Positions 1 to 5,858 of a DNA stretch of 5,968 nucleotides are shown here, one piece after another. The stretch covers positions 114,756 through 120,723 of the forward strand of contig NVXN01000008.1 in the NCBI GenBank assembly GCA_002733915.1, given 5' to 3'. The translations under genes were made by a program, and so were the position numbers. Under the pieces are notes generated by a model. That model was given only the letters and a program-made list of their open reading frames with translations. It was not told where the DNA came from and searched no databases. Numbering within the stretch: the stretch's first letter is position 1; the number at the start of each line of letters is the position of its first letter. This DNA is from Aequorivita sp. (GTDB taxonomy: Bacteria > Bacteroidota > Bacteroidia > Flavobacteriales > Flavobacteriaceae).

Positions 1-545
1 CCAAGGCCTTAAACCAACTTATTTTTGATGCCGCTTGGGGAGAGCTGGACTTTATGTTGATAGACCTTCCTCCGGGAACGGGAGATATTCATTTAAGCAT
101 TATGCAGTCATTGCCCATTACGGGCGCGGTCGTTGTTAGCACACCACAAAACGTTGCTTTGGCCGATGCGCGAAAAGGCGTAGCTATGTTCCGTCAAGAA
201 AATATAGATGTCCCAGTTTTGGGAATCATTGAAAACATGGCCTTTTTTACACCATCCGAACTTCCTGATAATAAATATTATATCTTTGGAAAAGAAGGCG
301 CAAAACATTTGGCTGAAGATTTGGAAGTGCCATTTTTGGGCGAAGTTCCTTTAGTACAAAGCATTCGTGAAGCTGGTGATGCCGGAAGGCCGGCAGCACT
401 TCAAACCGCTACACAAATTGAGGAGGCTTTTGAAGTAATTACAAGAAACGTTGTTGAAGAAACCGTAAGAAGAAATGAAAACCTTCCGCCAACCGAAGCG
501 ATAAAAATAACAACCATGGCAGGTTGCAGCGCCGTAAAAAAGTAA
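1..545 (+). CDS. mrp: Mrp/ApbC/NBP35-family P-loop ATPase, iron-sulfur cluster carrier (5' end outside window)
   Basis: This is the C-terminal part of a cytoplasmic P-loop ATPase of the family that binds and hands over Fe-S clusters. The reading frame is open from base 3 (KALNQLIFDAAWGELDF...) and runs into an internal Met at 54, so the gene enters from the left and its Walker A region is not visible. Family signs are the DLPPGTGD motif after the Walker B strand (codons from about 63), VVVSTPQNVALADARKG, the segment LGIIENMAFF, then IFGKEGAKHLAEDLEVPFLGEVPL, and a C-terminal MAGCSAVKK tail. In ApbC and Mrp of proteobacteria a CxxC cluster-binding pair follows ENM.(Y/F)F; here the segment reads TPSELPDNKYY and has no cysteine. 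The only cysteine in the visible part is in the C-terminal tail. One base separates its stop from the next gene, so the two are almost certainly co-transcribed. The family assignment is firm; cluster transfer activity is inferred. Confidence 0.95.
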   Translation, partial: KALNQLIFDAAWGELDFMLIDLPPGTGDIHLSIMQSLPITGAVVVSTPQNVALADARKGVAMFRQENIDVPVLGIIENMAFFTPSELPDNKYYIFGKEGAKHLAEDLEVPFLGEVPLVQSIREAGDAGRPAALQTATQIEEAFEVITRNVVEETVRRNENLPPTEAIKITTMAGCSAVKK

Positions 546-546
546 T

Positions 547-792
547 ATGACAACGCAAGAACTAACAATCAAGGTAGAGGAAGCATTAAATGAAATCCGT
601 CCATTTTTACAAAGTGATGGTGGAGATATTTCTCTTGTTTCCATTGAAAATAATAAAGTGGTAAACGTTCAGTTGCAGGGTGCTTGTGTGGGTTGCTCGG
701 TAAACCAAATGACACTCAAGAGCGGGGTTGAAATGACCATTAAAAAATATGCTCCTCAAATTGAAAGGGTTGTTAGTGTTGCACAACAATGA
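547..792 (+). CDS. NifU C-terminal-domain (Nfu-type) iron-sulfur scaffold/carrier protein
   Basis: This 81-residue protein is a stand-alone Nfu domain, which in this family binds a [4Fe-4S] or [2Fe-2S] cluster, often across a dimer, and passes it to target proteins in the cytoplasm. The fold signature is complete: an N-terminal helix with ALNEIRPFLQSDGGDISLV (residues 13-31), a beta segment ending in LQGACVGC with the ligand pair C47-V-G-C50, and SVNQMTLKSGVE followed by the last helix. The length fits a minimal NifU C-terminal domain with no N-terminal IscU-like or A-type domain. It starts one base after the mrp stop codon, which points to translational coupling and a shared role with the ATPase. 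It is not a full nitrogen-fixation NifU, and nothing nearby suggests nitrogen fixation. Confidence 0.95.
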   Translation: MTTQELTIKVEEALNEIRPFLQSDGGDISLVSIENNKVVNVQLQGACVGCSVNQMTLKSGVEMTIKKYAPQIERVVSVAQQ

Positions 793-858
793 CCATAGTC
801 ATTTATTCCTAACATTTTAACCACTTAATTTGAATAAAAATTTAAGAGATAGTCTTTC

Positions 859-1911
859 ATGATAAAAACAGATATTCTCATTATTGGTGCGGGACCTACG
901 GGTCTTTTCACTGTTTTTGAAGCAGGATTACTTAAACTGAAATGTCATTTGATTGACGCACTTCCACAAGCAGGCGGGCAGTGTACAGAAATATATCCTA
1001 AAAAACCAATTTACGACATTCCTGGTTTTCCAGAAGTTTTGGCGGGGGAGTTGGTGAAAAATTTAATGAAGCAGATTGAACCCTTTCAGCCAGGTTTTAC
1101 ACTTGGCGAACGCGCAGATACAATTGAAAAACTGGAAGATGGTTCTTTTATTGTCACTACAGATAAAGGCACAAAACATCACGCCCCAATTGTTGCAATT
1201 GCAGGTGGACTAGGAAGTTTTGAACCTCGCAAACCTCCTATAACAAATCTTTCAGACTTTGAAGATAAAGGTGTGGAATACATTATTCGCGACCCAGAAA
1301 TGTACCGAGATAAAAATGTAGTTATTTCTGGCGGTGGCGATTCAGCCTTGGATTGGAGTATTTTTTTAACCGATGTCGCAAAGAGTGTTACACTTATTCA
1401 CCGCAGAAACGAATTCCGGGGCGCATTGGACAGTGTTGAAAAAGTACAGGAATTAAAAAACCTTGGAAAAATTGAACTTATAACTCCTGCCGAAGTAATA
1501 GGTTTGGTAGGAACTAATAGTTTGGAAGAAGTAGTAATAAAACAAGGAGCTGAAGTCTTTAACCGTGAGTGCAATCATTTTATTCCGCTTTTCGGATTGT
1601 CTCCAAAACTTGGCCCAATAGCCGATTGGGGCCTTGAAATTGAAAAAAATGCAATTAAAGTAGATAATACCTTGGACTATCAAACAAATATTCCGGGTAT
1701 CTATGCCATTGGCGACGTAAACACATATCCCGGAAAGTTGAAATTGATTCTTTGCGGTTTCCACGAAGCAACCTTAATGTGCCAAAGCGCCTACCAACGC
1801 ATATTTCCAGACAAACGTTATGTAATGAAATATACTACCGTTGGAGGTGTGGAAGGTTTTGATGGAAGTAAAAAGGAAGCACCAAAAGCGATTGTTAAAT
1901 CAATTGATTAA
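859..1911 (+). CDS. Thioredoxin-reductase-like ferredoxin--NADP+ reductase (FNR type 2)
   Basis: The 350-residue product is a two-domain flavoprotein that would move electrons between NADPH and ferredoxin in the cytoplasm. An FAD-binding GxGxxG lies at residues 10-15 (GAGPTG), followed by the acidic strand end LIDALPQAGGQC. The NADPH domain has GGGDSALDW (158-166) and HRRNEFR (181-187), whose arginines suit the 2'-phosphate of NADP. The second FAD motif is GIYAIGDVNTYPGK (280-293). The CxxC active-site disulfide of true thioredoxin reductases is absent: the equivalent stretch before the NADPH motif reads RDPEMYRDKNVV. This, with the long C-terminal tail after about residue 320, matches the FNR type known from Bacillus YumC and green sulfur bacteria. 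The ferredoxin gene follows after 3 bp and is the obvious partner. The start has only a weak purine stretch (AAGAGA at 844-849) upstream. Confidence 0.93.
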   Translation: MIKTDILIIGAGPTGLFTVFEAGLLKLKCHLIDALPQAGGQCTEIYPKKPIYDIPGFPEVLAGELVKNLMKQIEPFQPGFTLGERADTIEKLEDGSFIVTTDKGTKHHAPIVAIAGGLGSFEPRKPPITNLSDFEDKGVEYIIRDPEMYRDKNVVISGGGDSALDWSIFLTDVAKSVTLIHRRNEFRGALDSVEKVQELKNLGKIELITPAEVIGLVGTNSLEEVVIKQGAEVFNRECNHFIPLFGLSPKLGPIADWGLEIEKNAIKVDNTLDYQTNIPGIYAIGDVNTYPGKLKLILCGFHEATLMCQSAYQRIFPDKRYVMKYTTVGGVEGFDGSKKEAPKAIVKSID

Positions 1912-1914
1912 TTG

Positions 1915-2244
1915 ATGGCCGACGTAAAAATTACTATCATAGACCGTCAAGGCGTAAAACATGAGGTAGACGCACCCACAGATATGAACATGAATTTAAT
2001 GGAGATAGTTCGTTCTTACGAATTAGCCCCAGAAGGAACCATAGGCATCTGTGGTGGAATGGCAATGTGCGCGTCCTGCCAATGTTATGTCTTGAGCAAT
2101 CATGAACTTCCTGAAATGAGCTATGATGAAGATTTAATGCTCTCCGAAGCCTTTAATGTCAAGGAAAATAGCCGTCTTGGCTGCCAGATTTTTATAAAGG
2201 AAGAACTAGATGGGCTGGAAGTAGAATTGGCTCCCGAAGTTTAG
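1915..2244 (+). CDS. Adrenodoxin-type [2Fe-2S] ferredoxin
   Basis: This small cytoplasmic electron carrier (109 residues) shows the [2Fe-2S] ligand pattern C46-x5-C52-x2-C55-x34-C90 (IGICGGMAMCASC ... SRLGC), typical of the vertebrate-type/adrenodoxin or ISC-type ferredoxins rather than the plant type. A fifth cysteine, C57, lies two residues after the third ligand. The protein is acidic, including the YDEDLMLSEAF segment, as expected for docking to a reductase. I chose ATG at 1915; an in-frame TTG at 1912 directly abuts the reductase stop codon and would add one residue. The 3-bp spacing makes this an operon with the reductase. Its last four bases overlap the stop of the convergent hydrolase gene. 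Likely uses are Fe-S cluster assembly or feeding an oxygenase or desaturase; the sequence cannot decide which. Confidence 0.93.
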   Translation: MADVKITIIDRQGVKHEVDAPTDMNMNLMEIVRSYELAPEGTIGICGGMAMCASCQCYVLSNHELPEMSYDEDLMLSEAFNVKENSRLGCQIFIKEELDGLEVELAPEV

Positions 2245-2256
2245 CGGAGTATTTTC
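2231..2256 (+). terminator. Possible weak terminator hairpin over the convergent stop codons
   Basis: CTCCCG (2231-2236) can pair with CGGAG (2245-2249) if one C bulges, giving about 5 bp around an 8-base loop AAGTTTAG that contains the ferredoxin stop codon. TATTTTC follows on the plus strand, a modest T-rich tract. Read on the minus strand the hairpin is followed by CCAATTC, so it would not work as a classical terminator for the hydrolase gene. The stem is short and imperfect, so this is tentative. Confidence 0.35.
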
Positions 2257-2933
2257 AGAACGTCACCAAACATCATTTTCACAAACATATTATAGGCAAT
2301 TTCTGAAGGATGCAACCCATCTGAAGCAACCAATGCTGGATTTTCCAATCCCTGCTGCGTTATCGGTGTGATATTTTCAAACCGCACTCCTTTTTCATCA
2401 GCAGTCTTTTCCGCGAAAGCGTTATATTTTATCAGTTCCGAAGTAATCTTTTCACTTTTTCCAGATTTCTGTCCAAAAGGTGTAAAAGCATAATCTGGAA
2501 TGGAAAGCACAATCACATTTTCCTTTTTGCCTTTTGCAAAATCAATAGCCATATCCATTAATTTTGGTAATTCTTCTTCGTAAAGCGAGAAAGGTTTTCC
2601 TTGGTATTGATTGTTTACGCCTATGAGCAATGTTACCAAATCATAATTTTCGGAAGGATTTTCAGCAGCAATCGCCTTCAACAAATCAGTTGTTGTCCAG
2701 CCTGTTTTGGCAATAATTTTTACTGAAATTTTTTCTTTTAAAATTGTATTTAAACTATCCGTAAGTTGTTTTGGGTAATTGCAGTCACTGCAAACGCTTT
2801 CGCCAATGGTATAGCTATCACCGAGCGCTAAATATTTATAATTTATCATTTGGACAGCGCTATTTTGTTTGGAAATTGCACAGGAGAATAACGAAAGGGA
2901 AATGCACAGAACTATGGTTTTTATTATTTTCAT
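2241..2933 (-). CDS. SGNH/GDSL-family hydrolase, probable lipoprotein
   Basis: The 230-residue product is an exported serine esterase or lipase of the SGNH superfamily; the substrate is unknown. Block I is LALGDSYTIGE with nucleophile Ser40, block II offers Gly78 (KTGWTTTDLL), block III is LLIGVNN (Gly105, Asn107), and block V is SDGLHPSE with Asp205 and His208. The N-terminus MKIIKTIVLCISLSLFSC is a lipoprotein-style signal with Cys18 as the lipidation candidate, although Phe at -2 makes the lipobox imperfect. No acidic export signal follows the Cys, so the inner leaflet of the outer membrane or the periplasm is more likely than the cell surface. A longer frame reaches 2969 but would put 12 residues before a normal signal peptide and overlap the upstream gene, so I chose the start at 2933. 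A C48-x2-C51 pair lies just after the nucleophile. The gene lies 16 bp downstream of the metallophosphoesterase and is probably co-transcribed with it. Confidence 0.9.
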   Translation of the reverse strand: MKIIKTIVLCISLSLFSCAISKQNSAVQMINYKYLALGDSYTIGESVCSDCNYPKQLTDSLNTILKEKISVKIIAKTGWTTTDLLKAIAAENPSENYDLVTLLIGVNNQYQGKPFSLYEEELPKLMDMAIDFAKGKKENVIVLSIPDYAFTPFGQKSGKSEKITSELIKYNAFAEKTADEKGVRFENITPITQQGLENPALVASDGLHPSEIAYNMFVKMMFGDVLKILR

Positions 2934-2949
2934 TGCTTGTGTATATAAT

Positions 2950-3846
2950 TTATTCGGTTTTATAATCAATTAATTTTTGGGGTCCTTCCAAAAGCATTTT
3001 CACAACTTTTAACGTTCCGTCTTCTGTTGTGGAAATCTGCCATTTTATTAGCGATATTTCACCATTTTCTATTTCCAGCCCAGTTATACTTCGAGGATGT
3101 ACACAACTTCCGTCATTAAAAAAAGCAATGTCTCCCGGCTCTGGAAAACGCGGTCTGTGCGTATGTCCAATTATGGTAAAAATGTTTTTATTTTCAACAA
3201 TCCATCGCTTGGTGCGTCTTTCAACTTTTATAAGCTCCTTGTAATTTTTTGCGGGACTTGTGGGATCGCCAATGCCAAAAATTTGCAATTGTCGCCATAG
3301 TGCCCGAACCATAAAGCGATTAAATTTCCAACCTACGTAGTTCATCCAATCGGCTTGGTGGCCGTGAATCATAAAAATTTCCTGCCCCGTTTTTTCGTTT
3401 TCCAAAATAAGACCTTGGGTAAATTTAATACCCGGAAAGAGAGGTGCGTCCTTACCTGTAATTTTATCGAAATAGGTGTAAAGTGTTTTTTCAACAAATT
3501 TTTGGTTCATATAAACCATATCATGGTTGCCGACCAATCTATAAAGTCTGTTTTCTGCATAAAAAAGTTTCATCAACTCATACACATTTTGATGGGCCTC
3601 AAAAATATCCTTAAAAAAAAGGTTTTCCCAAAGTTCATCGCCATCACCCACTTCACAATAAGTGAAGCCTTTTTTATAATAATCCTGCAGGGCGTGAAAA
3701 TAGATGTTTCTGTTATTGGCAAAATCATCTGCAAAACTGTTGTCGCCCCGATGGCAATCGCTAAAGATCACAAACTTGGAGTCGTCGTTAAATGAAACGC
3801 GACGCGCTGTGCTGTAAGCTCGGGAGATTCTGGTTTGTGAAGACAT
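2950..3846 (-). CDS. Calcineurin-like metallophosphoesterase
   Basis: This 298-residue enzyme probably cleaves a phosphate ester with a two-metal centre. It has no signal peptide, so it should be cytoplasmic. All five metal motifs are present in order: FSDCHRGD (Asp30, His32), GDGDELWE (Asp68), GNHD (106-109), HGH (161-163) and GHTH (227-230, followed by RP). The GD..ELWE segment and GHTHRP recall LpxH-type enzymes, but the rest, for instance SRAYSTARR at the N-terminus and the long insert around 165-215, differs, so I do not call it lpxH. The start at 3846 gives the expected family N-terminus. The frame stays open to an ATG ending at 3984, but that extension would translate through the terminator at 3905-3927 and the end of the neighbouring gene. 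The substrate is unknown. Confidence 0.9.
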   Translation of the reverse strand: MSSQTRISRAYSTARRVSFNDDSKFVIFSDCHRGDNSFADDFANNRNIYFHALQDYYKKGFTYCEVGDGDELWENLFFKDIFEAHQNVYELMKLFYAENRLYRLVGNHDMVYMNQKFVEKTLYTYFDKITGKDAPLFPGIKFTQGLILENEKTGQEIFMIHGHQADWMNYVGWKFNRFMVRALWRQLQIFGIGDPTSPAKNYKELIKVERRTKRWIVENKNIFTIIGHTHRPRFPEPGDIAFFNDGSCVHPRSITGLEIENGEISLIKWQISTTEDGTLKVVKMLLEGPQKLIDYKTE

Positions 3847-3894
3847 GCGGCTATTTTTTTGAAAGATACAATTTGAAACAATATGAAAGTAATA

Positions 3895-3930
3895 GAAAAT
3901 AAAAAAGCTTCCTTGTGGGGGAAGCTTCTT
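3895..3930 (-). terminator. Intrinsic terminator downstream of the secreted-protein gene
   Basis: AAGCTTCC (3905-3912) and GGAAGCTT (3920-3927) form a perfect 8-bp stem with a 7-base loop. Read on the minus strand the hairpin is followed at once by TTTTTTATTTT, a good U-tract. It begins about 20 bases after the stop codon of the gene ending at 3948, so it should end the glutaryl-CoA dehydrogenase operon. It also separates that operon from the metallophosphoesterase gene, whose start is about 58 bases beyond the stem. Confidence 0.85.
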
Positions 3931-3947
3931 AAAAATTTGGAAATTTC

Positions 3948-4622
3948 CTATTGTGAAACCAATTTTTTGCCGTGTATGGGACAATAGATATATTTTCCAG
4001 CATAAAGTTTTCCGTCTTCAGAACATTTTTTTTCTAAAAGTAAACTACTTAATGGAAGTTCAACGTTTCTTTCAAAATCGCCAAGTTTAATATTTAGGGC
4101 ATCATTGGCTAAAGGGTCTATGGGTAAAACTTCATTACCGCGAATGCTTTTGAAAAGAATAAAGTGTATATTATTGCCCATCTGTCCTAGCATATTGCCA
4201 ATCATGGGCTGGATAATCATAAAGAAATTCATAAAATCTGCTGAAATTTCATCTTTTGGTACCACCATTAGATTCTCTCCTTTATAATGTACGGTTAGTT
4301 CTTTCAGTATGGCTTCCTCGGTATGGTATGTAATGCCGCCAAAATGACCGATATTTCCTCTAATCACCCCAAAAAGTTCGTAATCACCAAAAATGTTGTT
4401 CAATTCCTTAAATTCTTCTTCCGAAGAGGTTGGGTCTTGGGCATAGGAGACTTCCCAAAATTCTCTTGGTAACCACCATACAAACTCTAACATTTCGGGG
4501 TTATCGCTACTAAACTGCGTATCGCTTAAAAGCGCATCTAGACTTACGTTTTTTTTATCTTTTTCCTGTGAAAAAGATTGCAGACATATCAGAATCGCTA
4601 GTAGAAAAAGATTTTTTTTCAT
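3948..4622 (-). CDS. Secreted protein of unknown function with C-terminal Cys/His cluster
   Basis: I do not recognise a named family for this 224-residue protein. Residues 1-18 (MKKNLFLLAILICLQSFS) are a Sec signal peptide, with likely cleavage before Gln19, a common Bacteroidota arrangement. Cys13 is not in a lipobox, since Ile precedes it, so a lipoprotein is unlikely. The mature part has an aromatic stretch FVWWLPREFWE (47-57) and a hydrophobic segment around 128-147 (MNFFMIIQPMIGNMLGQMG) that looks amphipathic rather than a clear membrane helix. The tail is KKCSEDGKLYAGKYIYCPIHGKK split as Cys200 and Cys214-Pro-Ile-His217, which could bind a metal or form a disulfide. Its ATG directly follows the TAA of the dehydrogenase gene (TAAATG), so the two are translated from one message. 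A terminator follows its stop. The coding call is firm from the signal peptide, the spacing and the terminator; its function is open. Confidence 0.85.
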   Translation of the reverse strand: MKKNLFLLAILICLQSFSQEKDKKNVSLDALLSDTQFSSDNPEMLEFVWWLPREFWEVSYAQDPTSSEEEFKELNNIFGDYELFGVIRGNIGHFGGITYHTEEAILKELTVHYKGENLMVVPKDEISADFMNFFMIIQPMIGNMLGQMGNNIHFILFKSIRGNEVLPIDPLANDALNIKLGDFERNVELPLSSLLLEKKCSEDGKLYAGKYIYCPIHGKKLVSQ

Positions 4623-5801
4623 TTATTGAATAGCGTTTAAACCAGTGATGTCCAAACCGGTAATTAACAAATGAATATCGTGGGTTCCTTCATAGGTAAT
4701 AACGCTTTCAAGATTCATCGAGTGGCGCATAATGCTGTATTCACCTGTGATTCCCATTCCGCCAAGCATTTGTCTTGCTTCGCGCGCAATATTAATAGCC
4801 ATTTCGACATTGTTTCGTTTTGCCATTGAAATCTGTGCACTGGTTGCGGTTCCAGCGTTTCGCATAACGCCCAAGCGCCACGCCAATAATTGTGCTTTTG
4901 TGATTTCGGTAATCATCTCGGCCAGTTTTTTCTGTTGAAGTTGGAATTGCCCAATAGGTTTTCCAAATTGAATCCGTTCTTTTGAATAGCGAAGCGCCGT
5001 ATCGTAACAGTCCATCGCGGCACCGATTGCGCCCCAAGCGATTCCATAGCGTGCGGAATCAAGACAGCCAAGGGGTGCGCCCAATCCAGATTTATTTGGA
5101 AGTAGGTTTTCTTTTGGAACTTTTACATTGTCAAAAATAAGTTCTCCCGTTGCCGAAGCACGAAGCGACCATTTGTTATGTGTTTCAGGAGTTGAAAAAC
5201 CTTCCATCCCGCGTTCCACGATCAACCCGTGTATTCTACCTTCTTCATTTTTTGCCCAAACTACGGCAACCTGTGCAAAGGGTGCGTTACTTATCCACAT
5301 TTTGGCGCCATTCAAAAGATAGTGGTCCCCCTTGTCCTTAAAGTTGGTAGTCATACCACCGGGATTACTCCCGTGGTCTGGCTCGGTAAGACCGAAACAG
5401 CCCATCCATTCGCCAGAAGCTAATTTTGGAAGATATTTTTTGCGTTGTTCTTCGTTTCCGTATTTCCAGATGGGATACATAACCAAAGAAGATTGTACCG
5501 AAGCGGTACTACGAACACCACTATCGCCGCGTTCAATTTCCTGCATGATCAATCCATATGAAATTTGGTCGAGCCCAGCGCCTCCATATTCCTCCGGGAT
5601 ATAGGGGCCAAAGGCGCCAATCTCAGCAAGCCCGCTGATTATCTGTTCGGGAAATTCAGCTTTTTGGGCATATTCCTCTATAATGGGTGATACGTCGCGC
5701 TTCACCCATTCACGGGCCGCTTGGCGTACCAGTTTGTGTTCCTCGGAAAGTAATTCGTCTAGATTGTAATAATCTGGAGCTTCAAATAAATCTGGTTTCA
5801 T
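4623..5801 (-). CDS. gcdH: Glutaryl-CoA dehydrogenase (acyl-CoA dehydrogenase family)
   Basis: This 392-residue FAD enzyme should oxidise and decarboxylate glutaryl-CoA to crotonyl-CoA in lysine and tryptophan breakdown, passing electrons to an electron-transfer flavoprotein. The full acyl-CoA dehydrogenase fold is covered: an alpha-helical N-terminal domain, GCFGLTEPDHGSNPGG (134-149) at the flavin and substrate site, KMWISNAP (167-174), and a C-terminal helical domain with ARQMLGGMGITGEY. The catalytic base is Glu371 in TYEGTHDIH, and the C-terminus LLITGLDITGLNAI follows human GCDH closely. Arg97 and Ser101 in GVRSTASVQSS match the human residues that hold the substrate carboxylate. Glu90 and Tyr370 complete the set linked to the decarboxylating type. 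Start ATG at 5801 gives the usual family length. A promoter-like element lies about 22 bases upstream. Confidence 0.95.
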   Translation of the reverse strand: MKPDLFEAPDYYNLDELLSEEHKLVRQAAREWVKRDVSPIIEEYAQKAEFPEQIISGLAEIGAFGPYIPEEYGGAGLDQISYGLIMQEIERGDSGVRSTASVQSSLVMYPIWKYGNEEQRKKYLPKLASGEWMGCFGLTEPDHGSNPGGMTTNFKDKGDHYLLNGAKMWISNAPFAQVAVVWAKNEEGRIHGLIVERGMEGFSTPETHNKWSLRASATGELIFDNVKVPKENLLPNKSGLGAPLGCLDSARYGIAWGAIGAAMDCYDTALRYSKERIQFGKPIGQFQLQQKKLAEMITEITKAQLLAWRLGVMRNAGTATSAQISMAKRNNVEMAINIAREARQMLGGMGITGEYSIMRHSMNLESVITYEGTHDIHLLITGLDITGLNAIQ

Positions 5802-5822
5802 ATGCTATATTTAAAAGGAATA

Positions 5823-5830
5823 CAAATGTA
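5823..5830 (-). promoter_or_regulatory. Candidate Bacteroidota -7 promoter element for the gcdH operon
   Basis: Read on the minus strand this is TACATTTG, an exact match to the Bacteroidota -7 consensus TAnnTTTG. It would start transcription near 5816-5818 and give a short leader of about 15 bases before the ATG ending at 5801. I do not see a convincing TTTG or TTG -33 element at the usual 17-23 base spacing, so the call rests on the -7 match and its position. Confidence 0.5.
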
Positions 5831-5858
5831 GAAATCACAACCTTAAAGACCTACATTT
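5824..5858. repeat. 8-bp perfect inverted repeat upstream of gcdH
   Basis: AAATGTAG (5824-5831) and CTACATTT (5851-5858) are exact reverse complements separated by 19 bases. One arm overlaps the candidate -7 element of gcdH, and the other reads TACATTTT on the plus strand. The arms could be half-sites for a regulator, or simply two similar AT-rich promoter elements facing away from each other. Confidence 0.45.

Noticed and set aside
788..803. Hairpin AATGAC-cata-GTCATT at the Nfu stop codon
   Set aside because: The stem is only 6 bp and AT-rich with no T-run after it, so it is not a credible terminator.
793..858. Possible promoter for the reductase gene, TTAATTTG at 825-832
   Set aside because: It is one base off the -7 consensus and I see no -33 element upstream; read-through from the mrp-nfu genes is as likely.
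2934..2969. 12-residue extension of the SGNH hydrolase
   Set aside because: It places extra residues before a standard Lys-rich lipoprotein signal peptide and overlaps the upstream coding end.
3355..3795. 146-codon open frame on the plus strand
   Set aside because: It lies wholly antisense to the metallophosphoesterase, whose five metal motifs prove the minus-strand reading; the plus-strand translation shows no domain features.
3861..3868. Possible -7 element TATCTTTC (minus strand) for the metallophosphoesterase
   Set aside because: The last base differs from TAnnTTTG and no well-spaced -33 element is visible; the AT-rich context makes chance matches likely.
3939..3948. Perfect palindrome GGAAATTTCC at the stop of the secreted-protein gene
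   Set aside because: It is ten bases in AT-rich DNA and partly coding; there is no second copy or context to suggest a regulator site.
3847..3984. Upstream 46-residue extension of the metallophosphoesterase
   Set aside because: It would translate through the terminator hairpin and the 3' end of the neighbouring gene, and gives no recognisable sequence; the Met at 3846 starts a normal family N-terminus.
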